Translations under genes and position numbers: made by a program
Part shown: positions 27,823-36,779 of the stretch, piece after piece
How positions within the stretch are numbered: the first letter of the stretch is position 1
Layout of the letters: the number at the start of each line of letters is the position of its first letter
Notes under the pieces: model-generated
What the model saw: the letters and a program-made list of their open reading frames with translations, nothing else
The model's database searches: none
What the model was told of the DNA's origin: nothing
Origin: Oscillospiraceae bacterium
Lineage (GTDB): Bacteria; Bacillota; Clostridia; Oscillospirales; Ruminococcaceae
Assembly: GCA_015067025.1 (NCBI GenBank)
Contig: SVNC01000007.1
Location: 1 to 64,000 of the forward strand
Direction: 5' to 3'
Length of the DNA: 64,000 nucleotides

Positions 27823-27851
27823 CGTAAGTATTTTAGTAGCAGAAAATTTTT

Positions 27852-27886
27852 CAGCTCCACAATTTCAAATTGTGGAGCTGATTTTT
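27852..27886 (+). terminator. Terminator after the second lipoprotein gene
   Basis: CAGCTCCACAATTT-CAAATTGTGGAGCTG is a long near-perfect stem followed by ATTTTT. It separates the lipoprotein gene from the flagellar operon. Confidence 0.9.
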
Positions 27887-27945
27887 ATATTTCACAAAAA
27901 TTTAATAAAAAATTAAAAAAATCCGAAAAATTTGCTGATTTGGTC

Positions 27946-27972
27946 TAAAGTTAAGGCGTTTTCTGCCGATAT
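27946..27972 (+). promoter_or_regulatory. Sigma-D (sigma-28) flagellar promoter
   Basis: TAAA (27946-27949), a 15 bp spacer and GCCGATAT (27965-27972) match the sigma-D/FliA consensus exactly. It lies about 50 bp before flgM, the gene for the anti-sigma factor of that same sigma, giving the usual feedback loop. Confidence 0.9.
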
Positions 27973-28022
27973 AATAAATGTAGAAATATACGGGTAAATA
28001 TGCCCTGAAGGGAGCTGACAGT

Positions 28023-28292
28023 ATGGAAATAAAAAACATCAGCGGTATTCTTAATACCTACAACAAAGTAAAAATGAGCGGCAGTAAGGTGAAAACTGCT
28101 CCCACGACAGCAAAAACTGATAAGGTAGAATTCAACTTTGCACGCAGCGTAGAGGCTGCAAAGTCAAATCTTGCGGCACAGATAAGTAGCGATGCAGCAG
28201 CAGAGAAGATTAGTTCTCTTTCCGAATCAGTAGAAAACGGAAGCTATCAGGTAGATCCTGAGGCATTGGTTGATGCTATCCTGATGTTCTGA
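28023..28292 (+). CDS. flgM: Anti-sigma-D factor FlgM
   Basis: The 89-residue protein has the FlgM pattern: a flexible N-terminal half and a C-terminal sigma-binding region (AAEKISSLSESVENGSYQVD, then PEALVDAILMF). It holds sigma-28 inactive until the hook is complete and FlgM is exported. It is the first gene behind a sigma-D promoter. AAGGGAGCTGACAGT precedes the ATG. Confidence 0.93.
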   Translation: MEIKNISGILNTYNKVKMSGSKVKTAPTTAKTDKVEFNFARSVEAAKSNLAAQISSDAAAEKISSLSESVENGSYQVDPEALVDAILMF

Positions 28293-28305
28293 GAGGCGGT
28301 GTAAA

Positions 28306-28788
28306 ATGACAGTCCAGACAACTGACAAGATAATCGCTTTTATGGAAAAATATAACGCAACCTACCGTGATATGGTGCTTTATCTTACAGAAAAGATGGC
28401 AAAGGTCATGGATGACGACCTTTTGTGGCTTTTAGAGGCGGTAGATGACGAGCAGGCACTGATAATGAAAATTCAGTCCCAGGAGAACACGAGAGTTCAA
28501 TATTTTTCCGAGCTTGGTATTGACGAGGATATAAAGGCAAAGGAGCTTATTGAAAAAGCTCCTGCTGAGAGAAAAGTAAAGCTGCAGATGATATACGACG
28601 ATCTGACGGGATATATTGCAAGGATACGCAAGCTGAACGACGAGATCACAGAAACTGTAGAAAAGAAGTTATCGGTTCAGGAAGAGCTGGTACGGGGCGC
28701 AGGGATGACTATGGCAGAAACCTATAACGGTTACGGTGCAAAGGTAAAGCGCACAACAGGCACAAAGGGATTTATCGGAAGTGTCTGA
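28306..28788 (+). CDS. flgN: FlgN-like flagellar export chaperone
   Basis: A 160-residue helical, coiled-coil protein placed between flgM and flgK, the standard FlgN position. FlgN proteins hold FlgK and FlgL before export. Recognisable parts are LTEKMAKVMDDDLLWLLEAV near the N-terminus and a C-terminal conserved-type end AETYNGYGAKVK. The sequence alone is weakly conserved, so the neighbours carry much of the weight. GAGGCGGTGTAAA precedes the ATG. Confidence 0.85.
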   Translation: MTVQTTDKIIAFMEKYNATYRDMVLYLTEKMAKVMDDDLLWLLEAVDDEQALIMKIQSQENTRVQYFSELGIDEDIKAKELIEKAPAERKVKLQMIYDDLTGYIARIRKLNDEITETVEKKLSVQEELVRGAGMTMAETYNGYGAKVKRTTGTKGFIGSV

Positions 28789-28828
28789 CTTATAACCGGT
28801 GATATCATCGGGAGGAAGGAAAACATAG

Positions 28829-30391
28829 ATGAGAGCATCTTTTTTAGGATTAGAAGTACAAAAGCGTTCTGTGCAGATGGCACAGAAGGGTTTAGATATA
28901 ACAGGTAACAACCTGTCAAACGCCAACACCGAAGGCTATACAAGACAAAGACTTGACGTTTATGCAGAATATGCAAATATGCGTGGTGCATATCTTACAA
29001 AGACCGCAAAGCTTGGCCTTTCAGGACAGGGCGTATTCGCAAGCGGCGTAGGTCAGACGAGAGATGACTACCTCGACAAGCGTTTCAGAGATAACAACTG
29101 TTACGTAGCTGAATATGATCAGAAGGCGGCTATAATGGATGAAGTTGAAACAGTATTCACAAACTTCTCCGACACCTTTGACGATATGGGTATGGCGGTA
29201 CAGTTCGACAACCTCAAATCAGCCCTCAGAAAATATGCTGAGGACGCTCCTGACAGAGAAGAGCTTGCCAGCCTTGTAAGAAACCAGTGCTACAACATTG
29301 CAAAGCTGTTCAATCAGCAGCATATGGATCTTGAAGCTCTTGAAGAGCAGACGATATACGATCTTCATTGCACACTCGAAGACGCAAACTCACTCATTCA
29401 GGAGATAGTTGAATATAACCGTGAGATAGTTGACGACTATGCAGTACTCGCGGCAGATAACATCTACAACGGTGTATCGGTAACGGGCGGCTATGGACCT
29501 AACGAACTGCTTGACGCAAGAAACGTACTCGTTGATAAGTTATCAGAGCTTGGGGATATCCACGTTGAAGATAACTTCGACGGCTCAGTAAAGATCACGA
29601 TGGGCGGAGTTACGATAGTTGACGGCAAAAAGAGTACGTTATTTGTAACAAACAGCACCTATGAAGAATTCAGAGACAAATTCTACGAAAACAAATGCAC
29701 GATGCTGAAGTTTACCGACGGCACTATGGCAGAGCTTGGCAGCGGTAGCATAAAGGCATATAACGATATGTTAAACGGTAACGGCCCCTACTCCACAGGC
29801 GGCGGACAGAATACCGAATATGGTATAGCTTATTACAAGAGAGCACTTAACGAATTTGCAAACTCCTTTGCAGGACTTATGAACGGACTTAACGGCATAG
29901 AGCACGGCGAAGAAAGAGCGATGTTTGCGGCAACAGGCGGCGGAGAGATAGACGCCTCCAACATCCGTATATCAGACGCGTGGCTTAAGGAAGCTACAAT
30001 GATCGCTAAGATATACAACGAAGAAACAGGCGAATACGACTTCCCTGTAAACCTTGACGGTGACGCAGTAAACCAGCTTTTACTCGGTATGGATGATCCG
30101 GTAACGATAGGCGAATCTGACTACTACGGATCAAGCTACGACTTTATTCTGTTCCTTAACAACAGACTGGCACAGAATATTGAATTTACAAACAAACAGT
30201 GCGAAATGTATACGGAAACCACCACTTCCCTGCTCAACAGCAGAGATTCGATAATGGGTGTATCTGATACTGAAGAGGGTGTTAATATGCTGAACTACTC
30301 AAAGTGGTTCAACGCATCATCAAGAATGCTCACCACTCTTGACGAAGCACTTGATACGATAATCAGCAAAATGGGTCTTGTAGGAAGATAA
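28829..30391 (+). CDS. flgK: Flagellar hook-associated protein 1 FlgK
   Basis: The 520-residue protein joins hook and filament. The N-terminus has the family signature (LDITGNNLSNANTEGYTRQR, with SFLGLEVQKRSVQM before it), and the C-terminal heptad region (KWFNASSRMLTTLDEALDTI) completes the D0 coiled coil. The middle domain is variable. GGGAGGAAGGAAAACATAG lies upstream. Confidence 0.95.
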   Translation: MRASFLGLEVQKRSVQMAQKGLDITGNNLSNANTEGYTRQRLDVYAEYANMRGAYLTKTAKLGLSGQGVFASGVGQTRDDYLDKRFRDNNCYVAEYDQKAAIMDEVETVFTNFSDTFDDMGMAVQFDNLKSALRKYAEDAPDREELASLVRNQCYNIAKLFNQQHMDLEALEEQTIYDLHCTLEDANSLIQEIVEYNREIVDDYAVLAADNIYNGVSVTGGYGPNELLDARNVLVDKLSELGDIHVEDNFDGSVKITMGGVTIVDGKKSTLFVTNSTYEEFRDKFYENKCTMLKFTDGTMAELGSGSIKAYNDMLNGNGPYSTGGGQNTEYGIAYYKRALNEFANSFAGLMNGLNGIEHGEERAMFAATGGGEIDASNIRISDAWLKEATMIAKIYNEETGEYDFPVNLDGDAVNQLLLGMDDPVTIGESDYYGSSYDFILFLNNRLAQNIEFTNKQCEMYTETTTSLLNSRDSIMGVSDTEEGVNMLNYSKWFNASSRMLTTLDEALDTIISKMGLVGR

Positions 30392-30411
30392 CGGAAAGGA
30401 ATGATAGATAA

Positions 30412-31410
30412 ATGAGAGTAACCCAGAGCATGACAAACAGAAATTATCTGTCACATCTCAATTCTGCCCTTGAAAGAAAAAACGCTTCTGAGCGTAAGAT
30501 CAACTCCACAAGAAAATATAACAGAGCAAGTGAAGATCCTATTGCGGCGGCAAAGGCAATGAGAGTAAGAAAGGCTATTGCAAATACGGATCACTATCTT
30601 GATAACCTTGATACAGCCGAGCAGATATACTATGCAGCTGACACAGCTATCTTTAATATGGTAGATATCATTGATACTATCGCAGAGAAGGTAACCTACG
30701 CTGCAAACGGTACACAGGGTCCCACAGAAGAAGAAATTCTCGCTACAACAATAGAGACATTTGCTGACGAGCTGGTAAGAACTCTTAATATCGACGTTGC
30801 CGAAAGACGACTCTTCGGCGGTGTATATAACGGTATGGACGTTTTCAGAATCGAAAAGGGACTTGACGGCAAATCAGTTGTAAAGTATAATGAAGTTGAT
30901 ATAAACTCATTAAATGATTATAACGAGTTCCCTTATTCAGAATCCTCCTTTACAGATATCGGTATCGGTATGATGGTTGATGAGGAAACAGGCAGAATCG
31001 ATCCCCAATCGGCGCTTCCTGTCACAATGAATGGTGCATGGGTAACAGGCTGTGGTACAGATGAAGACGGCTACCCCAAGAACATTATTCAGCTTACACT
31101 TGATGTAGCACAGGTAATAAGAGAGGGCGACAAGATAAAGGCTATGGATTATCTTAACAAAATAAGAGAATCCCAGACCAACGTAAGTATCGCCCACGCA
31201 GAAATAGGTAATAAAGAAGAGTATATCGAGTATAACAAGAACAGACTTACCACCAACAAGGAAAACCTTCTTGAACAGCAGAACAATCTTGAAGGTACTG
31301 ATATGGGTGAAGAGTCCACCAACTGGAAGACTCTTGAAGCGATATATAATATGTCGCTTCAGATGGCAACATCTGTTATCCCGATGACCATATTCGATTT
31401 TCTTCAGTAA
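30412..31410 (+). CDS. flgL: Flagellar hook-associated protein 3 FlgL
   Basis: The 332-residue protein has a flagellin-like N-terminus (MRVTQSMTNRNYLSHLNSAL, then RKYNRASEDPIAAAKAMRVR) and a C-terminal helix ending QMATSVIPMTIFDFL. It forms the second junction ring above FlgK. It lies 20 bases after flgK with GGAAAGGAATGATAGATA upstream. Confidence 0.95.
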   Translation: MRVTQSMTNRNYLSHLNSALERKNASERKINSTRKYNRASEDPIAAAKAMRVRKAIANTDHYLDNLDTAEQIYYAADTAIFNMVDIIDTIAEKVTYAANGTQGPTEEEILATTIETFADELVRTLNIDVAERRLFGGVYNGMDVFRIEKGLDGKSVVKYNEVDINSLNDYNEFPYSESSFTDIGIGMMVDEETGRIDPQSALPVTMNGAWVTGCGTDEDGYPKNIIQLTLDVAQVIREGDKIKAMDYLNKIRESQTNVSIAHAEIGNKEEYIEYNKNRLTTNKENLLEQQNNLEGTDMGEESTNWKTLEAIYNMSLQMATSVIPMTIFDFLQ

Positions 31411-31441
31411 TAACGAAAAATAATATAAGGAGGGGAAAGAA

Positions 31442-32062
31442 ATGAATCCTAATCTGCTTAAAATAACAAGTATCCCGATAAGCATTGAGGTGAACGTAAC
31501 CAACGGTTCGCTCAAAGCCCCGGAAAACAAAGAGCCTTTAAAGGTAAACATCAGTACCACACCCAGCGGTTTCAGAATGGAAAGCCAGCCCGCACAGATA
31601 AAAATAGACTCATATGCAGTCCGTTCAAGTATGGGTTATGGTGAATACAACGCCAGCGACTTCAATCAGAAGGAAGCTGATAAGGGATGGAAGATAGCTT
31701 ATCAGGGCGTTGCAAAGATCATCGACGAGGGTAACCAGTTAGCACGCGGCGTTTCTCCCTCAGCTATTGCGGCTCAGCAGATGAGAGCAGGAGCGTCAAT
31801 AGAAACGATAACAGAATTTTTACCCAAGGGTATTCCCGACGTTTCCTTTGATAAGGGCAAGTTAAGTCTTAACTATCAGCCCTCTGACGTAAACATTGAC
31901 TGGGAAAATCTTATGGCGTCTCCCGTAGAATTCGTACCCGGTAACATTGAATTCATCATCAAGGAAAAAGCAAGAGTAGAAATTGAATACACAGGCGGTC
32001 CTATATACGTTCCCGCAAGTGCAGACCCCAACTACGAGCCTAAGTTTGAAGCAAAGGGCTGA
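31442..32062 (+). CDS. DUF6470 (YviE-like) flagellar operon protein
   Basis: The 206-residue protein matches the YviE/DUF6470 type: a short strand-rich N-terminus (IPISIEVNVTNGSLKAP), SYAVRSSMGYGEYN, GVSPSAIAAQQMRAGASIET and a C-terminal ARVEIEYTGGPIYVP. In Bacillus the homologue lies between flgL and fliW, as here. Its role is unknown. It has no signal peptide, so it probably acts in the cytoplasm or in flagellar export. AGGAGGGGAAAGAA precedes the ATG. Confidence 0.85.
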   Translation: MNPNLLKITSIPISIEVNVTNGSLKAPENKEPLKVNISTTPSGFRMESQPAQIKIDSYAVRSSMGYGEYNASDFNQKEADKGWKIAYQGVAKIIDEGNQLARGVSPSAIAAQQMRAGASIETITEFLPKGIPDVSFDKGKLSLNYQPSDVNIDWENLMASPVEFVPGNIEFIIKEKARVEIEYTGGPIYVPASADPNYEPKFEAKG

Positions 32063-32096
32063 TAAAATTAAACCTAAAGGAAAGGTAATAAAGACT

Positions 32097-32537
32097 ATGA
32101 CTGAAATAAATACAAGAGATTTCGGAAAGATTGAAGTAGATGAAAACAATATTTTTACATTTCCTTCAGGTGTTTTCGCTTTTGAAGAGTGCAGACAGTT
32201 CGCTCTTATAAGCCCGCTCGGTGACGGGGTTTATCCTATGTGGCTGCAGTGCGTTGAAAGTATAGCACCCTGCTTTATAGTATTTGATCCCCAGCTTATA
32301 GATAACACCTATCAGATAACGCTCAACAGCTCTGAAAGAAAGCTGTTAAAGCTTAACGACGACAGCAAGGTGAGATGCTTATCAATAGCGGTAGTTCCTG
32401 AAGATTATAAGCAGACGACAGTCAATATGAAGTGCCCTATCGTTATAAACACAGACGAAAGATTAGCGGCTCAGGTCATTTTACCTGAAAAGTATGAAAT
32501 TCGTCAGCCGATATATCTTGAGGAGGGAAATGAGTAA
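32097..32537 (+). CDS. fliW: Flagellar assembly factor FliW
   Basis: The 146-residue protein antagonises CsrA and binds flagellin, coupling flagellin stock to translation. Typical parts are IFTFPSGVFAFEECRQFALI and VVPEDYKQTTVNMKCPIVIN. The frame is open from 31983, but that would overlap the previous gene by 80 bases. ATG 32097 has AAAGGAAAGG upstream and starts at the usual FliW N-terminus. Its stop overlaps the csrA start. Confidence 0.93.
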   Translation: MTEINTRDFGKIEVDENNIFTFPSGVFAFEECRQFALISPLGDGVYPMWLQCVESIAPCFIVFDPQLIDNTYQITLNSSERKLLKLNDDSKVRCLSIAVVPEDYKQTTVNMKCPIVINTDERLAAQVILPEKYEIRQPIYLEEGNE

Positions 32538-32761
32538 TGTTAGTAGTAACAAGAAAAACTGACGAAAGCCTTACGATTTCCGATAACATCGAGATAACGG
32601 TACTGGAAATAACAAAGGACAGAGTTAAAATAGGAATTTCAGCTCCGAAGGATGTAAAGATAATCCGTAACGAGCTTAAGGATGCACAGGATATGAATAA
32701 GCAGTCATCAGCGGCATTGCCTAAAGCGGCGATGGAAGCGTTGCTTGGCATGAAGAAATGA
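32537..32761 (+). CDS. csrA: Carbon storage regulator CsrA
   Basis: The 74-residue RNA-binding dimer begins MLVVTRKTDESLTISDNIEI and includes the conserved IGISAPKDVKIIRNEL. In Bacillus, CsrA blocks flagellin mRNA translation until FliW sequesters it. Translational coupling with fliW (TAATG) ties the two levels together. GAGGAGGGAAATGAGTA lies upstream. Confidence 0.97.
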   Translation: MLVVTRKTDESLTISDNIEITVLEITKDRVKIGISAPKDVKIIRNELKDAQDMNKQSSAALPKAAMEALLGMKK

Positions 32762-32782
32762 TCACAGAGAGGACGAAGTACA

Positions 32783-35386
32783 ATGGCAAATAATATTCTC
32801 AGAATGAGCGGTATGAATTCAGGCCTTGATACTGAGGCTATCGTTGAGGCGATGACCGCCGCTACAAAGCTTAAAATAACAAAGCAGAACAGAAAGGCTA
32901 TCACTCTTAAGTGGAAGCAGGAAGCATATCAGGACGTAACTACAAAGCTTACAGACTTCCAGAAGAAGTTTTTTGATATGTTAGACTCCAAGACAAACTT
33001 AAAGAGTGCCTCTTCCTTCAATAAATATAAGGCTACCGTTTCTCAGAATGTGAACGGCGTGCTTACAGAGGGCTCTCCTGCAGGTGTTACCGTAAAGTCA
33101 CAGTCAGGTGCAGTCCCCGGTACGTATAACGTAAAGGTGAACAAGACTGCTACTCAGGCTAAGTACCAGGGTAGTGCTATGGATACAAGTTCACTTGATT
33201 TTTCAAATTACTCTGACAGCACACAGACCTATACCTTCAGCTTAAAGGTTGGTGACAAGGCTACGAACGTAAGCTTTACAGGCGGTTCTGCTGACGATAT
33301 AAAGGCACAGATCAACAGCCAGCTTACTGCAGCCTACGGCGAGTCCAACACAACTGCTACCACAGGCAGGGGTCTTGTATACATAAATGACAGCGGAAAG
33401 CTCGTCTCCTCCGACCGCACAAGCATGACTATGAGCGGCGTTATGAGTATGGAAGGCGATATTTCCCTCAATATGAATAACTTAAAGCAGGGTACAAACA
33501 AGCTTAACCTTACTATAGGATCAAACAGCTACAGCGTATCCTTCCAGACCTTTGATGCAGAATATTTTGGCAACGAAGATGGTACTTTAGGTGCTATCAC
33601 AAGAGAGGAATATCAGAATATTCACTTCAATCTTGAAGGTGAAAAAGCGTACAATGCCGCTAAGGAAGCAGGAGAGATCGACTCTGACGCATTAAAGGCA
33701 GAGGCTTATGAAAAGGCTAAGAGCGATGCTTATCAGGCTGAGTATGACAAGGAGCTTGTGATCAAGAAGTCTGCTTACGAAGAACAGCTTAAGAAGGATT
33801 TTGAAGCCGGCAAGGCTGACGGTTCTATAGCTGATGGTATCGAATTTGAAGACTGGAAGGCAACTCAGCCCGAATACGATGAAGAAGCCTTTAAGGTTGA
33901 ATTTGACGAAAAGTACAACGAAGATTTTAACGAAGAAGCTTTCAAGGCAGAATTCGATAAGAACTATGACGAGCTTGCGGCATATAAGGAATTAAAGCTT
34001 AACAAGGATGATTATGCACTCTCCAATGAAGACCTTGCAACCTGGGCAAACAGACACGAGCTTGAAAAGGCTCTGTCAAGCGTAAAGCTCCCCGGTGACG
34101 CTACCTTATCCCTTTCCGATGACGGTACTATCACAGCAAGCGACGGCTCTAAGATCGCAGTTGCGGCTGATCCCTCAAGTGCAAACACCTACGGCGTATC
34201 AACAGCAACATCCTCTGCAAGCCAGGTAACAACAGGCACAACCTTAAAGGAACTGGGTATCGAGGGCGACGCTACTATAAAGGTAAACGGCGTAAGCTTC
34301 ACCTTCTCTTCTGATTACACAATCAAGAAGATGATGAACGAAATCAACGCCAGCAAGGCGGCAGGCGCTACAATGAGCTTCAGTACTCTGACAAACAGCT
34401 TCTCAATAAGCTCTTCAAAGTATGGTACAGAAGCAACTCTTGACTTTACTGCGGATGCAGGCAGTGACGGTGACGCATTACTTTCAACTCTCGGCTTAAA
34501 GTCGGGCACGTTTACAGCAGGTACAAACCTTGAAATAGAAGTAAACGGCGAGGTTATCGAAACCTCCTCCAACTCTTACACAGCAGACGGCACAACGATG
34601 ACCTTTACCTCTGCGGCAGCAGGCAGCGAATTTACTTACGAAGTAAAGAAAGACAACAGCGAAGCAATTGATGCCATCAAGGAATTTGTAAAGGACTATA
34701 ACCAGCTTCTTGAGGACGTATTCAAGTATGTTGATGAAAAGCCCAACTCCGATTACTATGCTCTTACAGATGATGACATCGAAGAAATGGATCTTTCTGA
34801 AAAGCAGCAGGAAAAGTGGGAGACCATGGCTAAGAAGGGTCTGCTTTACAATGACTCAGCAGTAAGCTCTGTAATGCAGAAGATGCGTAGCGTGCTTTAT
34901 TCAACAGTAAAGACCGCTGACGGTCAGAACTTCAGCCTTTTCAGCATGGGTATCACAACCAGCGACGACTGGACAAAGCACGGTCAGTTAGAGCTTGACG
35001 AAAAGAAGCTTGAAGAAGCCTTTGAAAATTTCGCTCCTCAGATCGAAGAGCTGTTTACAGGCACAACGATCGACGAAGAAGGCAATACTGTAAAGACAGG
35101 CATTATGCACAAGCTTGACGAAGTTCTTACAAGTGCCGTTAAGACAACAGGTGCAAGAAACGAAAAGGGTTCTCTCGTACAGATTGCGGGTATGAAGACG
35201 GGTACTGCCGCTACTGACAACTCTATCTTCGACCAGTTAAAGAGCATACAGAACCTCATAGACAGTCTTGAAGAAAGATATGAAAATCAGCAGGACAGAT
35301 ACTGGAAGCAGTTCTCTTCTCTCGAATCAATTATGGGTAACTTAAACAGCCAGACAACCTACATCCAGCAGCTGATGCAGTTCTGA
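32783..35386 (+). CDS. fliD: Flagellar filament cap protein FliD with a large acidic insert
   Basis: The 867-residue protein is longer than typical FliD (about 450-700). The N-terminal cap motif (RMSGMNSGLDTEAIVEAMTA) and the C-terminal helix (RYENQQDRYWKQFSSLESIM, ending QLMQF) are standard. Residues of about 253-430 form a Glu/Asp/Lys/Ala-rich, predicted helical insert with an imperfect tandem repeat, DEEAFKVEFDEKYNED then NEEAFKAEFDKNYDE (about 366-397). FliD caps the filament, promotes flagellin folding and can act as an adhesin. The insert is probably surface exposed. Confidence 0.93.
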   Translation: MANNILRMSGMNSGLDTEAIVEAMTAATKLKITKQNRKAITLKWKQEAYQDVTTKLTDFQKKFFDMLDSKTNLKSASSFNKYKATVSQNVNGVLTEGSPAGVTVKSQSGAVPGTYNVKVNKTATQAKYQGSAMDTSSLDFSNYSDSTQTYTFSLKVGDKATNVSFTGGSADDIKAQINSQLTAAYGESNTTATTGRGLVYINDSGKLVSSDRTSMTMSGVMSMEGDISLNMNNLKQGTNKLNLTIGSNSYSVSFQTFDAEYFGNEDGTLGAITREEYQNIHFNLEGEKAYNAAKEAGEIDSDALKAEAYEKAKSDAYQAEYDKELVIKKSAYEEQLKKDFEAGKADGSIADGIEFEDWKATQPEYDEEAFKVEFDEKYNEDFNEEAFKAEFDKNYDELAAYKELKLNKDDYALSNEDLATWANRHELEKALSSVKLPGDATLSLSDDGTITASDGSKIAVAADPSSANTYGVSTATSSASQVTTGTTLKELGIEGDATIKVNGVSFTFSSDYTIKKMMNEINASKAAGATMSFSTLTNSFSISSSKYGTEATLDFTADAGSDGDALLSTLGLKSGTFTAGTNLEIEVNGEVIETSSNSYTADGTTMTFTSAAAGSEFTYEVKKDNSEAIDAIKEFVKDYNQLLEDVFKYVDEKPNSDYYALTDDDIEEMDLSEKQQEKWETMAKKGLLYNDSAVSSVMQKMRSVLYSTVKTADGQNFSLFSMGITTSDDWTKHGQLELDEKKLEEAFENFAPQIEELFTGTTIDEEGNTVKTGIMHKLDEVLTSAVKTTGARNEKGSLVQIAGMKTGTAATDNSIFDQLKSIQNLIDSLEERYENQQDRYWKQFSSLESIMGNLNSQTTYIQQLMQF

Positions 35387-35406
35387 TTTTTGATTGAAAT
35401 TATTAA

Positions 35407-35435
35407 GATTTACCTGCTCATAGGGCAGGTAAATC
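35407..35435 (+). terminator. Hairpin between fliD and fliS
   Basis: GATTTACCTG (35407-35416) and CAGGTAAATC (35426-35435) form a perfect 10 bp stem followed only by GGTTT. The weak T-run suggests partial attenuation or 3' end protection rather than full termination. Confidence 0.5.
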
Positions 35436-35459
35436 GGTTTAAATGGAAGGAATACCGAT

Positions 35460-35876
35460 ATGACCAACGCGTTTTCGGCATATAAAAAGCAGTCTATAAC
35501 CACCCTCACCCCGGGTGAAGTAGTGGTACGACTGTATATGGAGGCAGAACGCCAGCTTAATCGTGCATCCTATTACATCCCTCAGAAGAATTTCGAGGGA
35601 GCTAATAAGTCGCTTACAAAGGCTCAGGACGTAATAAATGCACTGCGTTCCTGTCTTGATATGAAAATACCGATTTCAAAGAATCTCGATTCTCTTTACG
35701 AATATTTCAACCGTGAGATAGTAGAGGCGAACGTTAAAAAGGATAAGGCAAAGGTTGACGCACTTATCCCTATGATAGCTGAGCTGAGAGAGGCTTTTCA
35801 GGAGATAAACTCTATGCCTCGCGAACAGATGGCAGCACAGCAGCAAAATCCTCAGGGTATAACACCGCAGGGATAA
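35460..35876 (+). CDS. fliS: Flagellin export chaperone FliS
   Basis: A 138-residue helical chaperone for flagellin (AYKKQSITTLTPGEVVVRLY, then LDSLYEYFNREIVEANVKKD). It keeps flagellin unpolymerised in the cytoplasm and delivers it to FlhA. The Gln-rich tail is poorly conserved. ATGGAAGGAATACCGAT precedes the ATG. Confidence 0.93.
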   Translation: MTNAFSAYKKQSITTLTPGEVVVRLYMEAERQLNRASYYIPQKNFEGANKSLTKAQDVINALRSCLDMKIPISKNLDSLYEYFNREIVEANVKKDKAKVDALIPMIAELREAFQEINSMPREQMAAQQQNPQGITPQG

Positions 35877-35904
35877 ACGGGTTATCGGAAAGGAAACACC
35901 GCTT

Positions 35905-36384
35905 ATGAAAAAAGCAGACGCAAACACTCTGCTCCAGCTTATGGATAAGCTGACGGAGCTGATGACAGAATACAACAAACGCACTGATAAAATGGTGACC
36001 TTTGACCTTGAAATAATTCAGCAGGTTCTGCTTTCCCGTAATGAGATAATGGACAGTATGCGACAGGTGAAGCAATCCATAATGGATGTAGTCAATGCTC
36101 AGGTGGCAAACGAAAGAGAGTTGCTCAGAAATATTCTCAACAATAAGCCGGTAGAAGCGGAGCTTTCTTACGAACTGCGACAGCTTCAGGGTAAGATGAG
36201 AAGACTGCAGGAGATAAAGCAGGAAATTGACCAGAAGGATAAAAAGGTGACCGCAGTGGTGACTCAGAGTTATGAAGACGTCAAGGCAGAGCTTGAATCT
36301 CTTAAGGTAGACAAGAAGAAGATCGATTACTACAGCAGTGTAAAGCTTGGCGGAAAGGGTCGCACCTTCAGTACAAATTCATAA
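35905..36384 (+). CDS. FliT-like coiled-coil flagellar protein
   Basis: A 159-residue, almost entirely helical protein directly after fliS, where Firmicutes carry fliT, the FliD chaperone. It is longer than usual FliT and shows a heptad pattern (ELRQLQGKMRRLQEIKQEID) and a basic C-terminus. No FliT motif is strong enough to be certain, so the call rests on position and helix content. CGGAAAGGAAACACCGCTT lies upstream. Confidence 0.6.
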   Translation: MKKADANTLLQLMDKLTELMTEYNKRTDKMVTFDLEIIQQVLLSRNEIMDSMRQVKQSIMDVVNAQVANERELLRNILNNKPVEAELSYELRQLQGKMRRLQEIKQEIDQKDKKVTAVVTQSYEDVKAELESLKVDKKKIDYYSSVKLGGKGRTFSTNS

Positions 36385-36779
36385 AACGTAAAATGCCGCA
36401 TCGTTTGATGCGGCATCAGACTGATGACAAACTCACGCACCGCAAAAATGTATAATTTTTTATCGAATTTTATGAGCAAATACAAAATTCAGTACAAAAG
36501 TTTAGGGGAGCCGCAAACGGCTCCCCTAAAGCATTTCTATTTGCTTTGTACGACGACTTTTATATAATATGTAAAGTAAACTTTGTTGTATAATAAAAAT
36601 CGTAAAACAAAATGCACAGAGCCGTTAAATGCCGATAAAACCCCAACGATATGCTGTTGTAATCGTTTAAATTTTTTTCAAAAAAGATGAATATAAGAGT
36701 AGACAAAGAGCTATTTATATGTTAAAATAGTCTTAATCTTAGTCGTAAGACGACTTAACACAGAAAGGATATTAATGCT
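36385..36779 (+). other. Non-coding gap after the flagellar operon
   Basis: This 395-base AT-rich gap has no credible gene. It contains the hairpin TGCCGCATC-GTTT-GATGCGGCA (36394-36415), a second perfect hairpin TTTAGGGGAGCCG-CAAA-CGGCTCCCCTAAA (36501-36530), and the promoter for the isomerase gene. Either hairpin could end the flagellar transcript, although neither has a long T-run. Confidence 0.6.
36700..36728 (+). promoter_or_regulatory. Candidate promoter for the isomerase-family gene
   Basis: TAGACA (36700-36705), 17 bp, TAAAAT (36723-36728), 52 bases before the start codon. The match is moderate. Confidence 0.5.

Noticed and set aside
36585-36640. Possible extra promoter or sigma-D site before the isomerase gene (TTGTATAAT and TTAAATGCCGATAA)
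   Set aside because: The GCCGATAA element has no TAAA box 15 bases upstream, and the TATAAT has no -35 at acceptable spacing.
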